A stretch of DNA of 64,000 nucleotides, taken from assembly GCA_026826555.1 (NCBI GenBank), contig JAKSZT010053881.1, forward strand, positions 2,461,051 through 2,525,050, read 5' to 3'. This document shows, one piece after another, positions 12,081 to 26,030 of the stretch (the stretch's first letter is position 1; the number at the start of each line of letters is the position of its first letter). The notes under the pieces were generated by a model. The model did no database searches. It worked only from the letters and a program-made list of their open reading frames with translations, and was not told the origin of the DNA. The stretch is from Tolypeutes matacus. Its lineage: Eukaryota; Chordata; Mammalia; Cingulata; Chlamyphoridae. The position numbers were made by a program, and so were the translations under genes.

Positions 12081-14370
12081 ACACCTGGACCTTTGTCTTA
12101 TATTCCACCTGCCAAGAGTACCTAGATTTCAGATGGTACCAGCAACCAAACTGGTGCTTACTCAGTCCTTGCTATGAGTAAGACACTGAAATAGGTTTCA
12201 ACCAAGATACAGTCCCTGTTCTTGTGAAATTTTATAACTCTAGCAGTCATTCAACTGTCTCCATATTATGAGTTGTTTACTCTATTTCCTCAGTACTTAC
12301 ACAAACTCTATTATAACACAAACTACATTGTAAAGTCTACATGAGTGTTCTGGTACCTGAGATCCATCTCTCCACCCGTCTACCTCCCACCACATGCACA
12401 CACAATGAAAGGAAAGGAAGAAAAGAGGAGTAAGGAGAGAAGGAGATTGGACGAAACTATTTAATGGCCCAACAAGAGAATGATATATGAGGGGAACAAA
12501 GGTAGCGGCTATGCCAGGTATTTCCACTAGTTCAAATAATCAATTTTGGATTTGATTCTTTCTCAAAATATGAGGTATTTTCTAATCCAGAGTTATATTA
12601 GGATGGTAGGGAAATATATTTTGCTAGTATTTTTAAATTAATGGGATACTGTACTATTTGGCATAATAGTTTTGGGAACTCGTTTCCATTTCTTTGTCTT
12701 AAGGTTGCATAGTTTTCTTCTTTTAATAGGGCTCTATTCTCTCCATGCCCCCCGCCCCCCAACTGAAATACAGCATGCTTTTATCAAATCACACCATTCT
12801 AAGCACTTCCCTTTGGACTGATCCAACTAATCAGCATTCTACATCTCCATTCTAGTGTCTTTGACTGTTTAGCCTTTTACAGTTAACCTGCTTCATTCTT
12901 TAAAAGGAAAAAAACAAACAAAAAAATGTGCCTAATGTCCATCAGTACAGACATTCGAAAAAGGGAAGTACGGCAATCTATAATCACAACAAACATTATA
13001 ATAACAAAAACTATGAAAATGGAACTGATTCCAGTCAGAGCCCCATTTCCCCCCAAACTAGAGAGACACCTTGTACTATGAACTCAGAATTAAAACCCAA
13101 CATTTTTGCCTCTGGAGAGGGAAAGAATTTCAAGGCTTTCCAAAGAAAACGCCCTGTTCTTATTTAACTCCCTTCCTGGATCAATGACTTGTAGACTGTA
13201 CAAGGACCAGCAACTTCATGTTCTTACACAAAGATATGTGTGCCCAGAAAGACCTGGCATTAGTTTTAGGTATGTACTCATGACAAGACAACACTGGTAT
13301 GGCTCTTCAAATCTCATCAGATCCTCCTAAGTTTTTTGCTACAGCAACTCTAAATGATCCTCTGACTGAAAGCACGAGTCACCTGTGTTTCCTGTAAATA
13401 GGTCAAGTATCATATATCCACCAGCAAATTTTACTTAATAAAATTCCAAGTACACCTCCAAAGTAGCCTTTTCTTTTTGCTTCGTTATAGGAAGCCTCAC
13501 TTCAATGTGCATTCCTAAACAAGGTGAAAGAGGAGCAGTGTGTGTGCTATGTTTATTTACACAGACAATGTTTGCCCTGGCTGGTAACCCACATTACTAA
13601 ACAACTTTCCCTGAAACCAACATTTAGAAAGAGAGCTATGTGAATTATATTAAGAAAAAAGTAAGGTTTTATATAGCTTTAAAAATTGAAACTGGTCATT
13701 TAAAACAAATTTGTAATTTTTTTGGAGAAAATAACATAGGATATTCTCAAATTGTGAAAAATATAAAGTCAAGAATAAACATTTAGAGGTCCACTTTTGC
13801 TAATTAAAATGTAGTTTTAAATTGTGGCACTGACAAAATTTTGGCCACTTTGAAAAAAATATTTCTCCTATTAACTTTCATTTAGAAAAAAGTTATAGAG
13901 AAAACTTAAAACATAGGTTATTGCCTGTTATGTTGAGTCTAATCCAATCTGTGGTCTGCTGGAGTCTGTTACAATGAAACTTGGCCTGTTCCTACAATTC
14001 TTAACTGAATGTGGTATCTGAAAGTTAAGCTGGGTAACATACTCTCATTTTTAAAGCAATTACTGAATTTCACTTATCCTCTAGAATTTTGTAGTCAAGA
14101 GCACAATTAGCTTACTTTAATCAGTAGTTGAATATATAAATGTCATTTTATTCACTAAACCTTTATACACACCTTTTCCAGTTCAACTACTTTCTCCAAC
14201 TCCCTACTCATCAGAGAAGGAAAAAATATTACCTACTTTTAAAGAGCCACTAGAATGCAAAGGAGTTATGTCCAAGGATGTGAAAAGAAGGAAAACAAAA
14301 CCAATGAGTTTAGAAACGGAGATAAAGGGTCAAGGTAATGCCAGTTGCTTATTCTAAATGCTGTTAAAAT

Positions 14371-14551
14371 TTTTTATTTTATTTTATTTTTTTTATTTAT
14401 TCATTTATCCCCCCCTTGCTGCTTGTGCTCGCTGGGTCAGCTAACCACGCCGTGCGGGTGGGCTTGCCTTCACCAGGAGGCCCCGGGAACCGAACCTGGG
14501 GCCTCCCATATGGTAAACGGGAGCCCTACTGATTGAGCCACAGCCGTTTCC
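14371..14551 (-). mobile_element. DAS SINE
   Basis: On the minus strand: GGGAAACGGCTGTGGCTCAA, then GGTTCGGTTCCC and a TAAATAAAAAAAATAAAATA tail. Near-identical flanks TGTTAAAATTTT and TGTTAAATTTTA suggest an ~11-bp target duplication. Same subfamily as 4884-5060 and 54365-54544. Confidence 0.9.
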
Positions 14552-15000
14552 CTGTTAAATTTTAAATATAACATTACTTGCAAGATTCTTCCGTTCAATA
14601 AAGCAGGATACTAGAAACTTTTTATAATCTCTAATTTTAGGAATCTTTAAAAAAAAGAGTTTAAGCATTAAATTGTTCTTATGGACAAAGATTGTTATTT
14701 AAGACTATTAGCTTAAAAAGTGAAAAATACGCACAACCCCAGTAAGGCAAACAAACAAAAAAAATGTCCTTTTATAGCCACTCAGTATGATTCATTCATT
14801 TTTAATTGTTACTATAAGCCTACATGCTCTCAAACAGGATAGAAGCAGCAACTCATTCATTTGGTAGCTACACAGTAAATTCAGTAAGTGGGTAAATATA
14901 GTGGGAAAACATATATATATAAAGAAATAAGGGCAGTCATGTAACTAGTTAGCTGCATTAGAGTTATTCTACAGCATTACAGGAACAAATTCATATTTAC

Positions 15001-15125
15001 CTTGGTGTAGAATTTTCATGTCATTACTGTATCCTTTCAAGACCACAAGTAATGTTGGGTACTCAATGATCACTTTGTTCTTCAAATTGTCTAGAAGAGT
15101 TTTATAAGGATCCAGTTCATAATAT
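15001..15125 (-). CDS. ZNHIT6: ZNHIT6 coding exon, fifth in the window
   Basis: The acceptor is TTTTTTTTAAATAAG at 15126, and the donor is CACCAAG|GTAAAT at 15000. After the split Arg the exon encodes [20 protein letters not shown] and [21 protein letters not shown], and ends with G for a split Val. The pattern of short beta strands ([13 protein letters not shown]) fits the end of the C-terminal alpha/beta domain. The intron before it is 21.7 kb, the longest in the window, and contains the large L1, a solo LTR and the assembly gap. Confidence 0.95.
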
Positions 15126-17824
15126 CTTATTTAAAAAAAAGTAAAACAAAAATAAACAAAAAAAATACCTTCAATATTAAACAAATATATCAGAGATTCC
15201 CTTACATTAAAAAAAAGTGATGACATTAATTCAGTAGTTATTTCCTTATAACATAATAAACTTAATAACTCCTAAGAAAACCAGGTCTAAAAACTATTAT
15301 TATTATTGAGGTTCTAAAAGTAACTCAAAAGTATATAAGGTATATCAAATAGTCTGATTTTTGGAATGGTCTAGAACACATCACTAATTTTCATATCAAA
15401 TAAGAAATAAAGATGAACTTTTATATAATAGCTATGTTTACTGCATCAATTTTTCTTGGATAAAAGAACAATTAGCTGAAACTTCAAATTCCTCAAATAG
15501 ATTTAGTTTAAGTCTTAAAACAAAATTAAAAAAAAAACAACAACGATCCCATGATAAATAATTTCTAGTAACTGGCTACAAATACTTTTGTGAAAAGTTA
15601 ATTCTAATTATAAATACTTTCCAGACATTTATATTGCTGTTCAGTTAACTTTGGCCTTCCTTTATTTTGAAATTTAAAAAAAGAACATATTTGGGATTTC
15701 TGAATGAGGAAGAAGCACAAAATTTAAGAAATCTGGAGTCTGTCATAGTAGCATGACAGAGCTGTCAAATGTGTCATCATAGGTAATTAGATACTAATTT
15801 TCCCCTTAAAGTATGAAATTCTCAAGTCATTACTCAAAAAAAAAAAAAAAAAAAAATTGAATTGATTAAAGATGCATCCCCATAACATTCTCACTTGCCT
15901 GCTTTCTGTGGTGGGAGAGAAAGGGGTGAAATTTCAGCTAACTCACCAGGGTTTGCACATGGGAACATGTTGCTATGAGAATGTTTATCTGTCATGTCAA
16001 AAAGGAAAACGTTGAGAACAGGTCCACCAGTGTAGTGTGGAAGTCCTCTGATTTTTTTTCTCCATCTCTACGAATGACAGGTGATGTTCACATGCAAAAC
16101 ACATCCCATGGAATGCCCTCCATCCTTTCCTCTCCCATTTAAGAAAGCACACTGGTATACAAGTGATCAAGAATGAAGTTATCAGTATACATTTGAATTT
16201 GCTATAATTCTGTTTTAAGACTGCAAAGTTTGGTAATCTTCTATTAGTAAATTACTTGTACCATAAATCATAGCTGACCGAAACATGGAGCACATTTATT
16301 AAGAGTCCTTGGTGTAGTAATTTCTCTGTGTTCTAAGTTTGTTCCATTCAATAGTTTCTCAAATAGGGGAATACAGTAGTGCCTTAAAAAATGCAAAGTC
16401 AAGTCCTTATAAAAACTGATTTATTTTTAAGAAGTAGGTGACAAGAAAGAGGACAACTGTAAAACCAAAACCTTACTGATATATCTCACCCCTGGAATTA
16501 AGTAAGGGCTTCATTTATAATCACAGAATATATATATATATATTTAATTTTCAAAAGAAACATGAATTGCAAAAGATTCAGTTTTCCTAAACCAGCCACC
16601 TTAGTGTCCATAGGCCACAGAACACACATTTTTCTCTCTGTGTAATGTAATACAGATGTGTTTATAATTCTTTGAAAGTGATTCCAGCATTCAAGGATTA
16701 AATGCTTCACATCTTTTAAACATTTCCCTTTGAAACAAAAAGTATTTTTTTAAAGTCAGCAGTAATTACAATAAACTGAGAAAATGAGATTGGATTAAAT
16801 ACCCAAGTATAAGATTAACTTCTAAAGTTAAATATAAAATGATCATAACTAAATTTTTCTTAGGAGAAAATGAGACTTGAATTCTCAAACAGGACTTTCC
16901 AAGTAATAGCCTACACACACTTTTGCAAGGACTTATTGTCTGTGCATTCTAACAGAATCATAAGGCTTCTTATTAAAGAGACAATTCCCAAATAAGGGAA
17001 TGTTTTCTACTTAATTGAATTTTTGGTAAATAATTTTCAGTGTACACCTAATATTTTAGGTCTTTCATTTCTCTTCATAATATTACATTTTCATTAGGTT
17101 CCTTTAGATTCCCAAAGCTGAAGCAATTAAAAAAAAAGTTCTTCAAAAGTCATAAGGGAATCAAATTCTTGTATTATTACCGATACAGTATAAAATGTTC
17201 TTAGCAGCGGAACAGTCAGAAATAGTTAAAAATTACCATGTAACAGGTTATACATGATTTCAATTCTAAAACCATTCTGATTATACTTGTTTAATTATAT
17301 ATATTAAAAAAAAGGTCTCTATTTTATGTTCAAAGTACTTAGGATGCAAAGATTTATAAGAAACTTGCCAACTAATGTATTATTTTTAAAAAGTTTTATT
17401 CAAATGCCACAAAAAACCTGGTATGTTATGTAAGAATGTTTTGATTAGAATTATTCGTGTTTACCCTGAAATACTACAAACTTCTAATCACTGCTATATC
17501 ACTATTGAGTGTCAGTGAACTTCTGGGCTTCAGCTTTCTAGTCTGTTAATTGAACAGAACATACTTTACTAGATAATCTTTTAGCTAAGACTCTCAATTT
17601 CTTTAATTTTTCTACTACTCATGGTAATTATTAACATTTACCAGTGATTAAAAAGTAAATTATGTAAATTGTTAATTAAAAAAAGCTATCAAACATAAAA
17701 AGGAGTGGTATTTTATGAATCTGGTATTAGTTAAAGTAGTTGCTTTTAGTAGTTGCTTGGGTTTGGAGTCCTGGCTCCATCACTCACTGGTCTATGATCC
17801 TGGGCAAGTTATTTAACTTCTTTC

Positions 17825-18140
17825 TTTCTTTCCTTTCTTTCTTTTCTTTCTTTTCTTTCTTTTCTTTTTCTTTCTTTCTCTCTCTCTCTCTCTCTTTCTT
17901 TTCTTTCTTTCTTTCTTTCTTTCTNNNNNNNNNNNNNNNNNNNNNNNNNNNNNNNNNNNNNNNNNNNNNNNNNNNNNNNNNNNNNNNNNNNNNNNNNNNN
18001 NNNNNNNNNNNNNNNNNNNNNNNNCTTTATTTCTTTCTTTCTTTCTTTCTTTATTTTTAACCGGGAGGTACCGGGGATCGAACCCCGGTCTCTCCATATG
18101 GTAGACGGACGCCGAACCTCTTGAGCCACATCCGTTTCCC
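17825..18140 (-). mobile_element. DAS SINE with expanded (CTTT)n tail
   Basis: The tRNA-like unit (18055-18140, minus strand: GGAAACGGATGTGGCTCAAG, B box GGTTCGATCCCCGG) is followed by an AAAG-type tail that is expanded to over 180 bases and interrupted by N. The target duplication TATTTAACTTCTTT is exact at 17811-17824 (from the T at 17810) and 18141-18154. Confidence 0.88.
17925..18024. other. Assembly gap of 100 N
   Basis: Exactly 100 unknown bases lie inside the CTTT/CT microsatellite. A round 100 usually marks a gap of unknown length, so the true distance is uncertain and all coordinates to the right are relative to it. Confidence 0.97.
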
Positions 18141-20299
18141 TATTTAACTTCTTTAATCCCAAGTTTCCATGCCTGAAAATGGAGTACTACCTCAGAGTTA
18201 TTATGAGGGATAAATGTTAAAACACAGAAATTGCTAGCTCACTTAAGTTAAACCATGAATACATCAGGTATTACATTTGCATTTATCTAAAATAATCACA
18301 CATTTTTCTAGAAACTTTAGTAAAGGACAAAGCCAATGAACTTCTTCAGTACCAAAGAAAGGCATTTATTATGTAAGCACTGAAACACATTACCTTTGTA
18401 ATGCAATTTGCATTTTAAGTGTAGCCTTATAACTTTCAGTACAACCTTCAAATTTTTATTTATTATCACATTTGTTTGCAAGAGGCTAAAAGTACTTTGA
18501 ATGTCATGTTTCTGTTTCCATTATCTCAAGACGAGTTTTAGCAGGTCCACCTTGGCATGGCCTAAAACATTTAGGTTTCAACTCCTTTGCAAGCCATAAA
18601 GTTACTGATTCCTAAGGGACAGCTTTATCTTTTAGAAATTTCCATGAACTCTGGTGTTTCTATTAGTAGAATGGCTCTGCTACCATAAGACAAACTACTT
18701 AGGTTTGGAAGAATTAAGATACTAACATTTGTCTTTTCTCTTATCCTCAGAGATACTCTCAGACTTTTCCTCTTGTTATTTCATTTGCTCACCCCCACAG
18801 GCTCCCTAGCTGACCCTGCTCCAGGCAGCTTCACAGGGACATTATGAGGGCAGCATGGCTTGGAAGGCTAAACAGGTGTTAAAGTGACTGACATTATATA
18901 AATAAAACTTGTCTTGATACTCAAGGGTGTGCTTTTAATCTTGGCTCTGTTACTAACTTTCAAAGAAACTGGCCAAGTTCTTGATTCCTTCTCTGCTCTT
19001 TATTAGCAAATTATATTGGTGCTTTTTTTTTTTTTTTAATCTCCTCTCAACTCAAATAGAGATCAAGAATAAAAAAAAAAAAAAATAAAAGAGTCACAAA
19101 TTGCTTTATTTCCATCCAATCACTAATACCCCTTAGGCCATCAGTTCTTCCACCCCCTAAAAATACTAAAATTAAGTTAGAATATTTTCCAAATTTAACA
19201 ATATAATAGCAGTTCCTAGGACAGAGTATTTTTCCATTATAAAATAAGGTCACTGGATGGGGTGATCACTAAGATCCCTCCAGCTCTAAAAAAGCTACAT
19301 TTCTGATATTTATCTGTCAAAGGTAGCACTTAACCTACATTCTTAATAGATTTATTTCTCAATATAGGTTTCTGGATTAAAAGTGTATCTACCTGATTCC
19401 AAAAGTACAAAAAAAAGGTATTAACCTTTATATAATCAGTTATTTATAAATTTTATTTATAAAGGTTATTTATATAACCTTTATACAATCAGTTCATTGT
19501 TATTTGATACTTAAATGCTTTAAAAAACATGGTGCATCCTGCATGACTGAAATCAGTAATATTCTGGAAAAAACTAAATATTTTAGTCATACTTACCAAA
19601 TTCCCTGAAAGTAATGCAAACTCAAAAGTATTAAGCTTACATTAATAGAAAAGAAAGAGAATGGATAAAGTGAAAAAAAAAAAAAAAAAAAATCCACTTT
19701 CAAAATCAAAATATTAAAAAGGAAGGAAAAAACCATATTGTTAATGAAGGATGGCCCAGTATAGAAGGAGGAAAAATGATAGGAAAACTCAAATTAAACA
19801 TACAAAACAAAACTAAGTACAGGGGTCAAAAATTTTTAATTTTTCTGTTTAAATAAAAAGTATTTAAAATTTCTTCAAATAATAATCTTGAATTTTTTTT
19901 GCAACTCCTAACATCCAAGTCACATTAGAAATAGAACTTGTCTGTTAATTTTTTTTTTCTCACCCAATCTCTCTGAGTTTTGATATTTTAAAAAAATCTA
20001 GTAATTCAATTAGTGGTTCATTGCACTTTGTTCTGGGATTTTTATGTATCCATGTAATGAGGGCTATACATGCATAACATGGGGCACTAGTCATGAGTTG
20101 TATAGTATAGACATATACCTCAATTCAGAAAAGCTCAACAGTTCAGAAATGCAATGGTAAATAATACCGGTCTAACCATGATATGAAAGCTATGGATATG
20201 ATGAAACAAAGTGACCAATTATACATTTTAAAACATGTTTTAAAGAGGACCTTACAAGGCTCTGCCTTGTTCTAGATTCCAGTTCTTTAGACTCTTTTC

Positions 20300-20500
20300 T
20301 GATCCTCACTAGTAAGCTCAATGACTTTTAAATTCAGAAGGCTTAGGTTCTATTCTTATCACTGGTCCTTATGAGCTGTGACTCCTCCAGGGGCTTCAGT
20401 TTTCCTCATCTGTATAATGGTATGAAGGATATTTATTCATGCCCTAGCTTGTAAAGATTAAATAGTATAACAAGTGAAAATGTTTCTAAATTGTAACTTA
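20300..20500 (+). repeat. MIR fragment
   Basis: GGCTTAGGTTCTATTCTTATC, then CTTCAGTTTTCCTCATCTGTATAATGG and GTAAAGATTAAATAG in MIR order. A second, weaker MIR-like copy follows at about 20640-20790. Confidence 0.6.
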
Positions 20501-20794
20501 TTAAGCAACTATCAGGAATAAGATTTTATGCTCCAAAGGTAATTTAGCAACTCAAGCAGCGAAATGACATACTTATCAGGAAATATGTTTATGATCTAAG
20601 AAGAAACTAGTTAGTAAAAAAAGCATGTATCTTGTAGACCAACAGGCAAGAGTTCAAACCATGACTCTGTAATTTTGTTTTCTTAAGCCAATTTCTCAGA
20701 GCCTAAGATTCCACTCTTATAGAGATACAATACTTCATTAGAATTAACTGATAACCTGTGAAAACGTTGCAAGCACAGTGCCTCGCATTTATTC

Positions 20795-21760
20795 ATTAAT
20801 TGCTCAAATATTTACTTAGTGCCTACTATGTATAGTACTCTGCTAGGTAATGGAGATACAGTCATAGAAATAAACCCCACGGTTTACTGGGGATGCCAGA
20901 CAAAAAAACAATCACATTTCATTGGAACAAGTACCATGACAGAAATCTAAAGCTGGGCAGAACTCAATAAACATTCTTTCTTGTTCCTTACCTATCTCCT
21001 CCAAATGTTCTTTCAGATCACACAGTGCCTTCAATATCTAAACACAACTTTGCCAACTCTCACTGCCCCCTCTCCTTGAACTACTTCTTAAAATCCCTCC
21101 TCTTCCATGTATTTTCTCATGTTGAATGTAGAGAATTTCAATTTTCCTTACTCTTGTTAACAAAACATACATTTCCTCTGGAACTAAACTGAATGCAAGA
21201 GTGTGATCAATAGAGATTCTTACATTTTTTATCTTTATTAGGAAGTATAGCTTTGCAAAATATGGTTAGATTCCTTAGAGAAACTTTTGCTCATTTAAAG
21301 GTTGGTTAAATAGTTCATGAATTAATTACACCATAGAATGATATTATGTTAGAGCTGGCAGAAACTTAATCCAGTTTTGTTTTTTTTTTCCCCCAGGTAA
21401 GGACGTTGAAGCCCTGAGAAATTAAGCATCTTAATCAGGCTCACTCAGGGAGATAAAGAGTCGGAATTAGAAAACAGATCTTGTGAGTTTCTTTAAACAG
21501 CTGTTTGCTCGGTTGTTCATTCCTCATTAAACATATATTTACTGAGCATCTACTATGCACCAGCTACTGTTCTAGGCACTGGGCATATAATGGTGAACTA
21601 TTAGATATTCAATAAAGATGAAAGGATGAGGGCTTTCTAGGAAGAAAGAACATGCTCGAGGTAAAGGCCAGGAATGAGCTAGGTGACTACGAGACTGAGG
21701 GGAAAGCAGACATGGAATTCAAATGGTCAGTTTTTGTACCTACAATAAATTACAGTGAGA
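20795..21760. repeat. Two copies of an old interspersed repeat, family not assigned
   Basis: At 20795-20950 and again at 21505-21760 the sequence reads like ATTTACTTAGTGCCTACTATG followed by a TAGGTAATGGAGATACAG or TAGGCACTGGGCATATAATG block. Both are diverged members of a common old mammalian repeat that I cannot name securely. Confidence 0.45.
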
Positions 21761-22595
21761 GGTCTGGTTAGAGAAGAGGCTGAAGATATTTGCTAAAATG
21801 AAATATTTGAATCACCTGAAAATTTTAATTACTCACGTCATTATTCCCTCCAAAGAGACTATCAGGCTGACTACAAGACACTATAACATAACTAGCATGG
21901 ATAAATTTAGTAGATTAATAATAAGTTGAGAGTTAAAATATATCCCATGTTTTTAGAGAGAACTCTCATTTTATATGCGTACAATCCTCTTACCCAATAA
22001 TGAAAATAGTATATATTTGAAATTAGGTCATTTACTACGGAAACTTTAGGTTTGTAATGTGCTAAGAATTTGATCATGACATTACTTTGGATCTACCCTT
22101 CAGTATAACCTCTCAAATTAAAATTCTTAAGCTCATAGCTGCTGAGACTTTGATAGTTGTGTTTGCATCTGTCCTGTAAACATTCACCCAGCTGTGTTAA
22201 CTAGTTGAGCTTCTGCTTGCCTAGAGCTAAGTTCACAATTCTTTTCATAAAACCGCTCACCAAAGAATTCTACCTGTTAAGCCTATACCATCCCTGGAAC
22301 AGTACCATCTCTGAGATAATAAAAATGTTTAGTACCTGCTCTAAATATTCCTTTATATGTGTGAATATTCTTCAGTTTGATTTTAACATTTTCTAGTCCT
22401 CAAATGATCCCTTATTTCCTTTGTTCTAGAGCCTAAATCCAAAATATAGTGAAAGGTTAATAGTGTTTTTAACATCTACTCATCTTGATAATGACTCTGA
22501 CAAAGAAAAATAATCAAGAATCCCAAAATGGTATAACAAAGAACTGGGGCTGGGTTTACACAATCTAAGAACATGGATTATGGTCATTTTGGTGC

Positions 22596-23188
22596 TGTGG
22601 CAGTTTGAAATTATTTTATATGACTCCCAAAAAGAGAAAGACTATTATTTGTGAACTAATCCATTTCTGTGGGTGTGAGACTCTTTCAATTAGATTATGC
22701 CAATGTTGAGTTTCTGGCCCCTTGCTGGGTCTGATAAAAACGGACACACAGGAAAAGGGATCCATTATGTTTGATCCTGCCATTGTAGAGAAAGGTCTCC
22801 AGTTATGCCCACAACTGAGTTACAAGGAGAGGCTCAAGGAGCAGAGGTCCAGGGAAAGACAAGCCATAATACCTTGCAGCTGAACTTGAGAAGAAAGTGG
22901 AACAGCTGAGTAGATATAGGAGGTCCGGAAAGAGACAAGCTCTATGCCTGGTTGTCCTCAGCTAAGCTCTGGGAGATGGAGCGGAAGGCAAAGATCTTGG
23001 CAGAAATGGGTGGCCATCTTGCTTCACCACATAGCAGCTGTCTTTGGTGAGAAAGCACCTCTGATGGTGCTGTAATTTGGACATTTCATGGCCCTGAAAT
23101 GTAAGCTTTTACCCCCAATAAATCCCCATTATAAAAGCAAACACATTTCTGGTACTTTGCACAGGCAGTCGTTTGGCAAAGTAAAACA
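22596..23188 (-). mobile_element. Solo ERV LTR, 5-bp target duplication
   Basis: Plus-strand edges are TGTGGCAGTTTGAAATT and AAGTAAAACA. The word GGTGC flanks it exactly at 22591-22595 and 23189-23193. In reverse it shares CAAAGTACCAGAAAT, the TTTATTGGGGG region and AGCAAGATGGC with the LTRs at 8463 and 49782. No internal viral genes are next to it. It lies in the sense orientation for ZNHIT6. Confidence 0.8.
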
Positions 23189-25869
23189 GGTGCTGAGGGC
23201 CAAGTGCTATATTGCAAAGGAAGTATCAATGCTTTGGAGGCAGGAAGCCTAGGTTCTACCTGGTTATAGTGGCTACAGCCATAGGCAGGTCTCTCCATGT
23301 AGTTATAATATAATATAGTTACAATGTATAATGTTTGTATAGTATAACAATTATAATATATGTGAAGCACTTAGGAGAGAGCCTAAAAAATAGAAGGCAC
23401 TCAATAAAAGTTGTTTCTATAATTGTGTTTAATAAGGACACCTATTAGCCTCCAGATGAAACCTTGATTTTAATTCACCCTTGTAGTAAATATTATTTTG
23501 TGTTTAGGAAAACTTATTCAGGGTCTTTACAATTTTTGGTTACACACACCCTAAAATAATCTTGGGAAACAATGTATACCTGTACATTTAAAAATAGACA
23601 TCTGTAATTTCATTTAAAATCTTTACTTGCAAGTTCAAATAATTCAAAGAATACAGTCTATGGTATACTGAAAAAATTGATGATTTTAAATAAAACGGTT
23701 TCATCATTCTTAAGCAATCTACTGCAACCCAAAGGCAATTTGATACCAAAAGCATCCATTTAAAAAAATATATGATTGAGCTTTTCTAAAACAGACTACA
23801 TTATCTCCTTAAACATGTATTTCTACTCCAATTCCCCCACAGAATTTTATTCTAAATAATATGTTTTTTATGTGTGGAAATCTCTTGATTACCCAATCAT
23901 ATTCCTCTGACAAAAAAAAAAAAGTATATAAATTAAAATTTTAATTTTATTAGCTATGACTTGAAGGCTTTAAATGTTAAAATTCCTTCTAGACTGAATC
24001 AATTTGAACTATTATTAGTATAAAATTGATCAAAACAACACAAATGTATTACAAATATTGATAGATAATGGTTCATATTTAAAATAAAGTTTATTGGAAC
24101 ATATCTCTTAATGTGATGGGTGTGTACTGACAATGGCATCTCCTACTAGATGCAAGATTGTTTACTGTGGATTATTAGGTGAATTAAGTCATTTCCCCCC
24201 ATTTGTGTCCACCATACATATTAACAGAATCAAATTCCAAAAGGAAAACTAGAGGAAGTTTAAGTAATACCATTCAGAGAGCAAACTGTTGTTATACACT
24301 AACCTTTCCTTCATCACTACTATTTTCAAGGGGTATATAGCAAAAGGCAAAAATGGTCTCTTGGTACATAACATGGCATCTGAAAATAGTTAATACTGTT
24401 CTTAAAAACTGTAGAATTCCTTTAGTATTCTCTAACATATTTAATACTATACCATATTTTAGTTTAAGACTTGGTTTAAGATCCTCAATTTTCTAAAGGC
24501 AGATTAAAAAAAACCAATTAACATATATTTTAAGTTTTCGATTTATAATATCTTAAAAGTATATTTTTCAAACATAACATATAAGTCTGAAACAAGATCT
24601 AATTTTCCATTTCTAGTTCAATTATGCAAGATGCACAGACTAATATCTTTAGAAATGTAAAAAAATGATTTTAAGAAATTCACCCTAATATCAAATGACT
24701 TATTTCTTTTCTACAACTTCAACAACTCAACTGAATCATCTACCAAATACTTACTATATAGAAAACATTATGTTAGATACTGTATGGGATCTAAAAATGT
24801 CCCCAAGGAGCTTACTACCCTGTTCCATGTTGCTCTAAGTGTGGTGCCAGGGATCACTTATATCAGCGTCTCCTAAGAGGGAGAAAATGTAAAGAATGCA
24901 GGTTTCTGGGTTCTATGTTTAGATTTACTAAACCAGAACCTTTGAAGGTAGGCTGGGAACCTACATTTTCAAGAAGTGTCTTAGATGATTAGGATGGACA
25001 ATGAAGTACTGAGAAGCTCTGTTGTAGGAGAAGTATAGGTTATGCATTCGCTTGGGTGAACGGTAAGAGAGAACAACTGACTAGCAGGGACATGGACTAG
25101 GCAAAAAGCAAGGAGTCCTGACAGGACTTTGGGGTGAGGCAGGCAAAAGACCAAGCTCTCAGAATCAACCATGGCTGCAAGATGGTGATTTGGCCGACAG
25201 AGCTGAGAGTCTAGGAAGTCAGAGTCTACAAAAGTAGCAAGAACTGAGAGGCCAAATCTGCTCTAAGGTAGAGAAGTAGGTCTTTGTTGGGGGGTGAGTA
25301 TTAGAAAAAGCCAAAAAGAGGTTTAAGTGGGTCTCACCATTCACTAATACAGTGTTATAGGATCATTTTACAAGGCAAAATCAATTTCTCTAAAAAGGCA
25401 TAGAAAAAAGTATCCTATCTCTTCACTGAAAATGATTTTAAAATATTTCCTATTAAAGACCCATAAATATACAAAGAAAGCAAAGTAACCTTAGTTTTTT
25501 AATTGAAAAAACATGCCCTCTTTCAGCATGGAAATAAAATCATCCAAGAGAAATAGCTCATGCTTTTGCTGGTTGCTTTTCAGACGAAAAGTGTTCTAAG
25601 ATTATTAACTACAACCAACACTGTACTGTAGGAAATGACCAATAGAATTTGTCAAAGAACAATAAGGTAGTACCCCCAAGAAGTGTAACTCTTCTAAGAT
25701 ACTCAAGAAATCAAAAGAAAGATAATGTTTTAGTTTTGGGTTGGGTTTAAGTCTAAATTCTTGGTTTTATATGCCAAATTTTAGAAGTAAAAGGAAGGTA
25801 TTTGGTGTGTACATCCATCAAAAAAATGAAAAGGCTTTGGCACCTGTAATGCCTTCGACATAAAATATT

Positions 25870-26030
25870 TATCTCTTATGGCACTTAACCACATATCCAT
25901 CTCCCCTCCTAGCCTGTGAGATCCTTGAGGGCTAGCCTTTTAGATGTCTATGTACCCCTAGGGCTTAGCACTATGCTGGCACATGGAAGGGGCTCAGTGA
26001 ATAGTAACTGAATAAATGAAAAATACAGAC
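25870..26030 (+). repeat. L2 3'-end fragment
   Basis: CTGTGAGATCCTTGAGGGCTAG, ATGTACCCCTAGGGCTTAGCA and CTGGCACATGGAAGGGGCTCAGTGAATAG follow the L2 3' end in order. About 150 bases. Confidence 0.7.

Larger units (their letters stand above)
11132..15000 (-). other. ZNHIT6: ZNHIT6 last intron (3.9 kb)
   Basis: GT-AG intron between the fifth and last exons of the window. It holds an L2 tail (about 11660-11770), a MIR piece (about 12000-12080), one DAS SINE (14371-14551) and otherwise AT-rich sequence. No further exon was recognised. Confidence 0.9.
17745..18240 (+). repeat. MIR interrupted by a DAS SINE
   Basis: The left part reads TTGGAGTCCTGGCTCCATCA...GGGCAAGTTATTTAACTTC and the right part resumes with AATCCCAAGTTTCCATGCCT and GAAAATGGAGTACTACCTCA. 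Joined across the SINE these give the normal MIR core order. The SINE therefore inserted into a much older MIR. Confidence 0.75.

Noticed and set aside
17740..18162. Open frames spanning the N gap
   Set aside because: They consist of CTTT repeat, unknown bases and SINE sequence.
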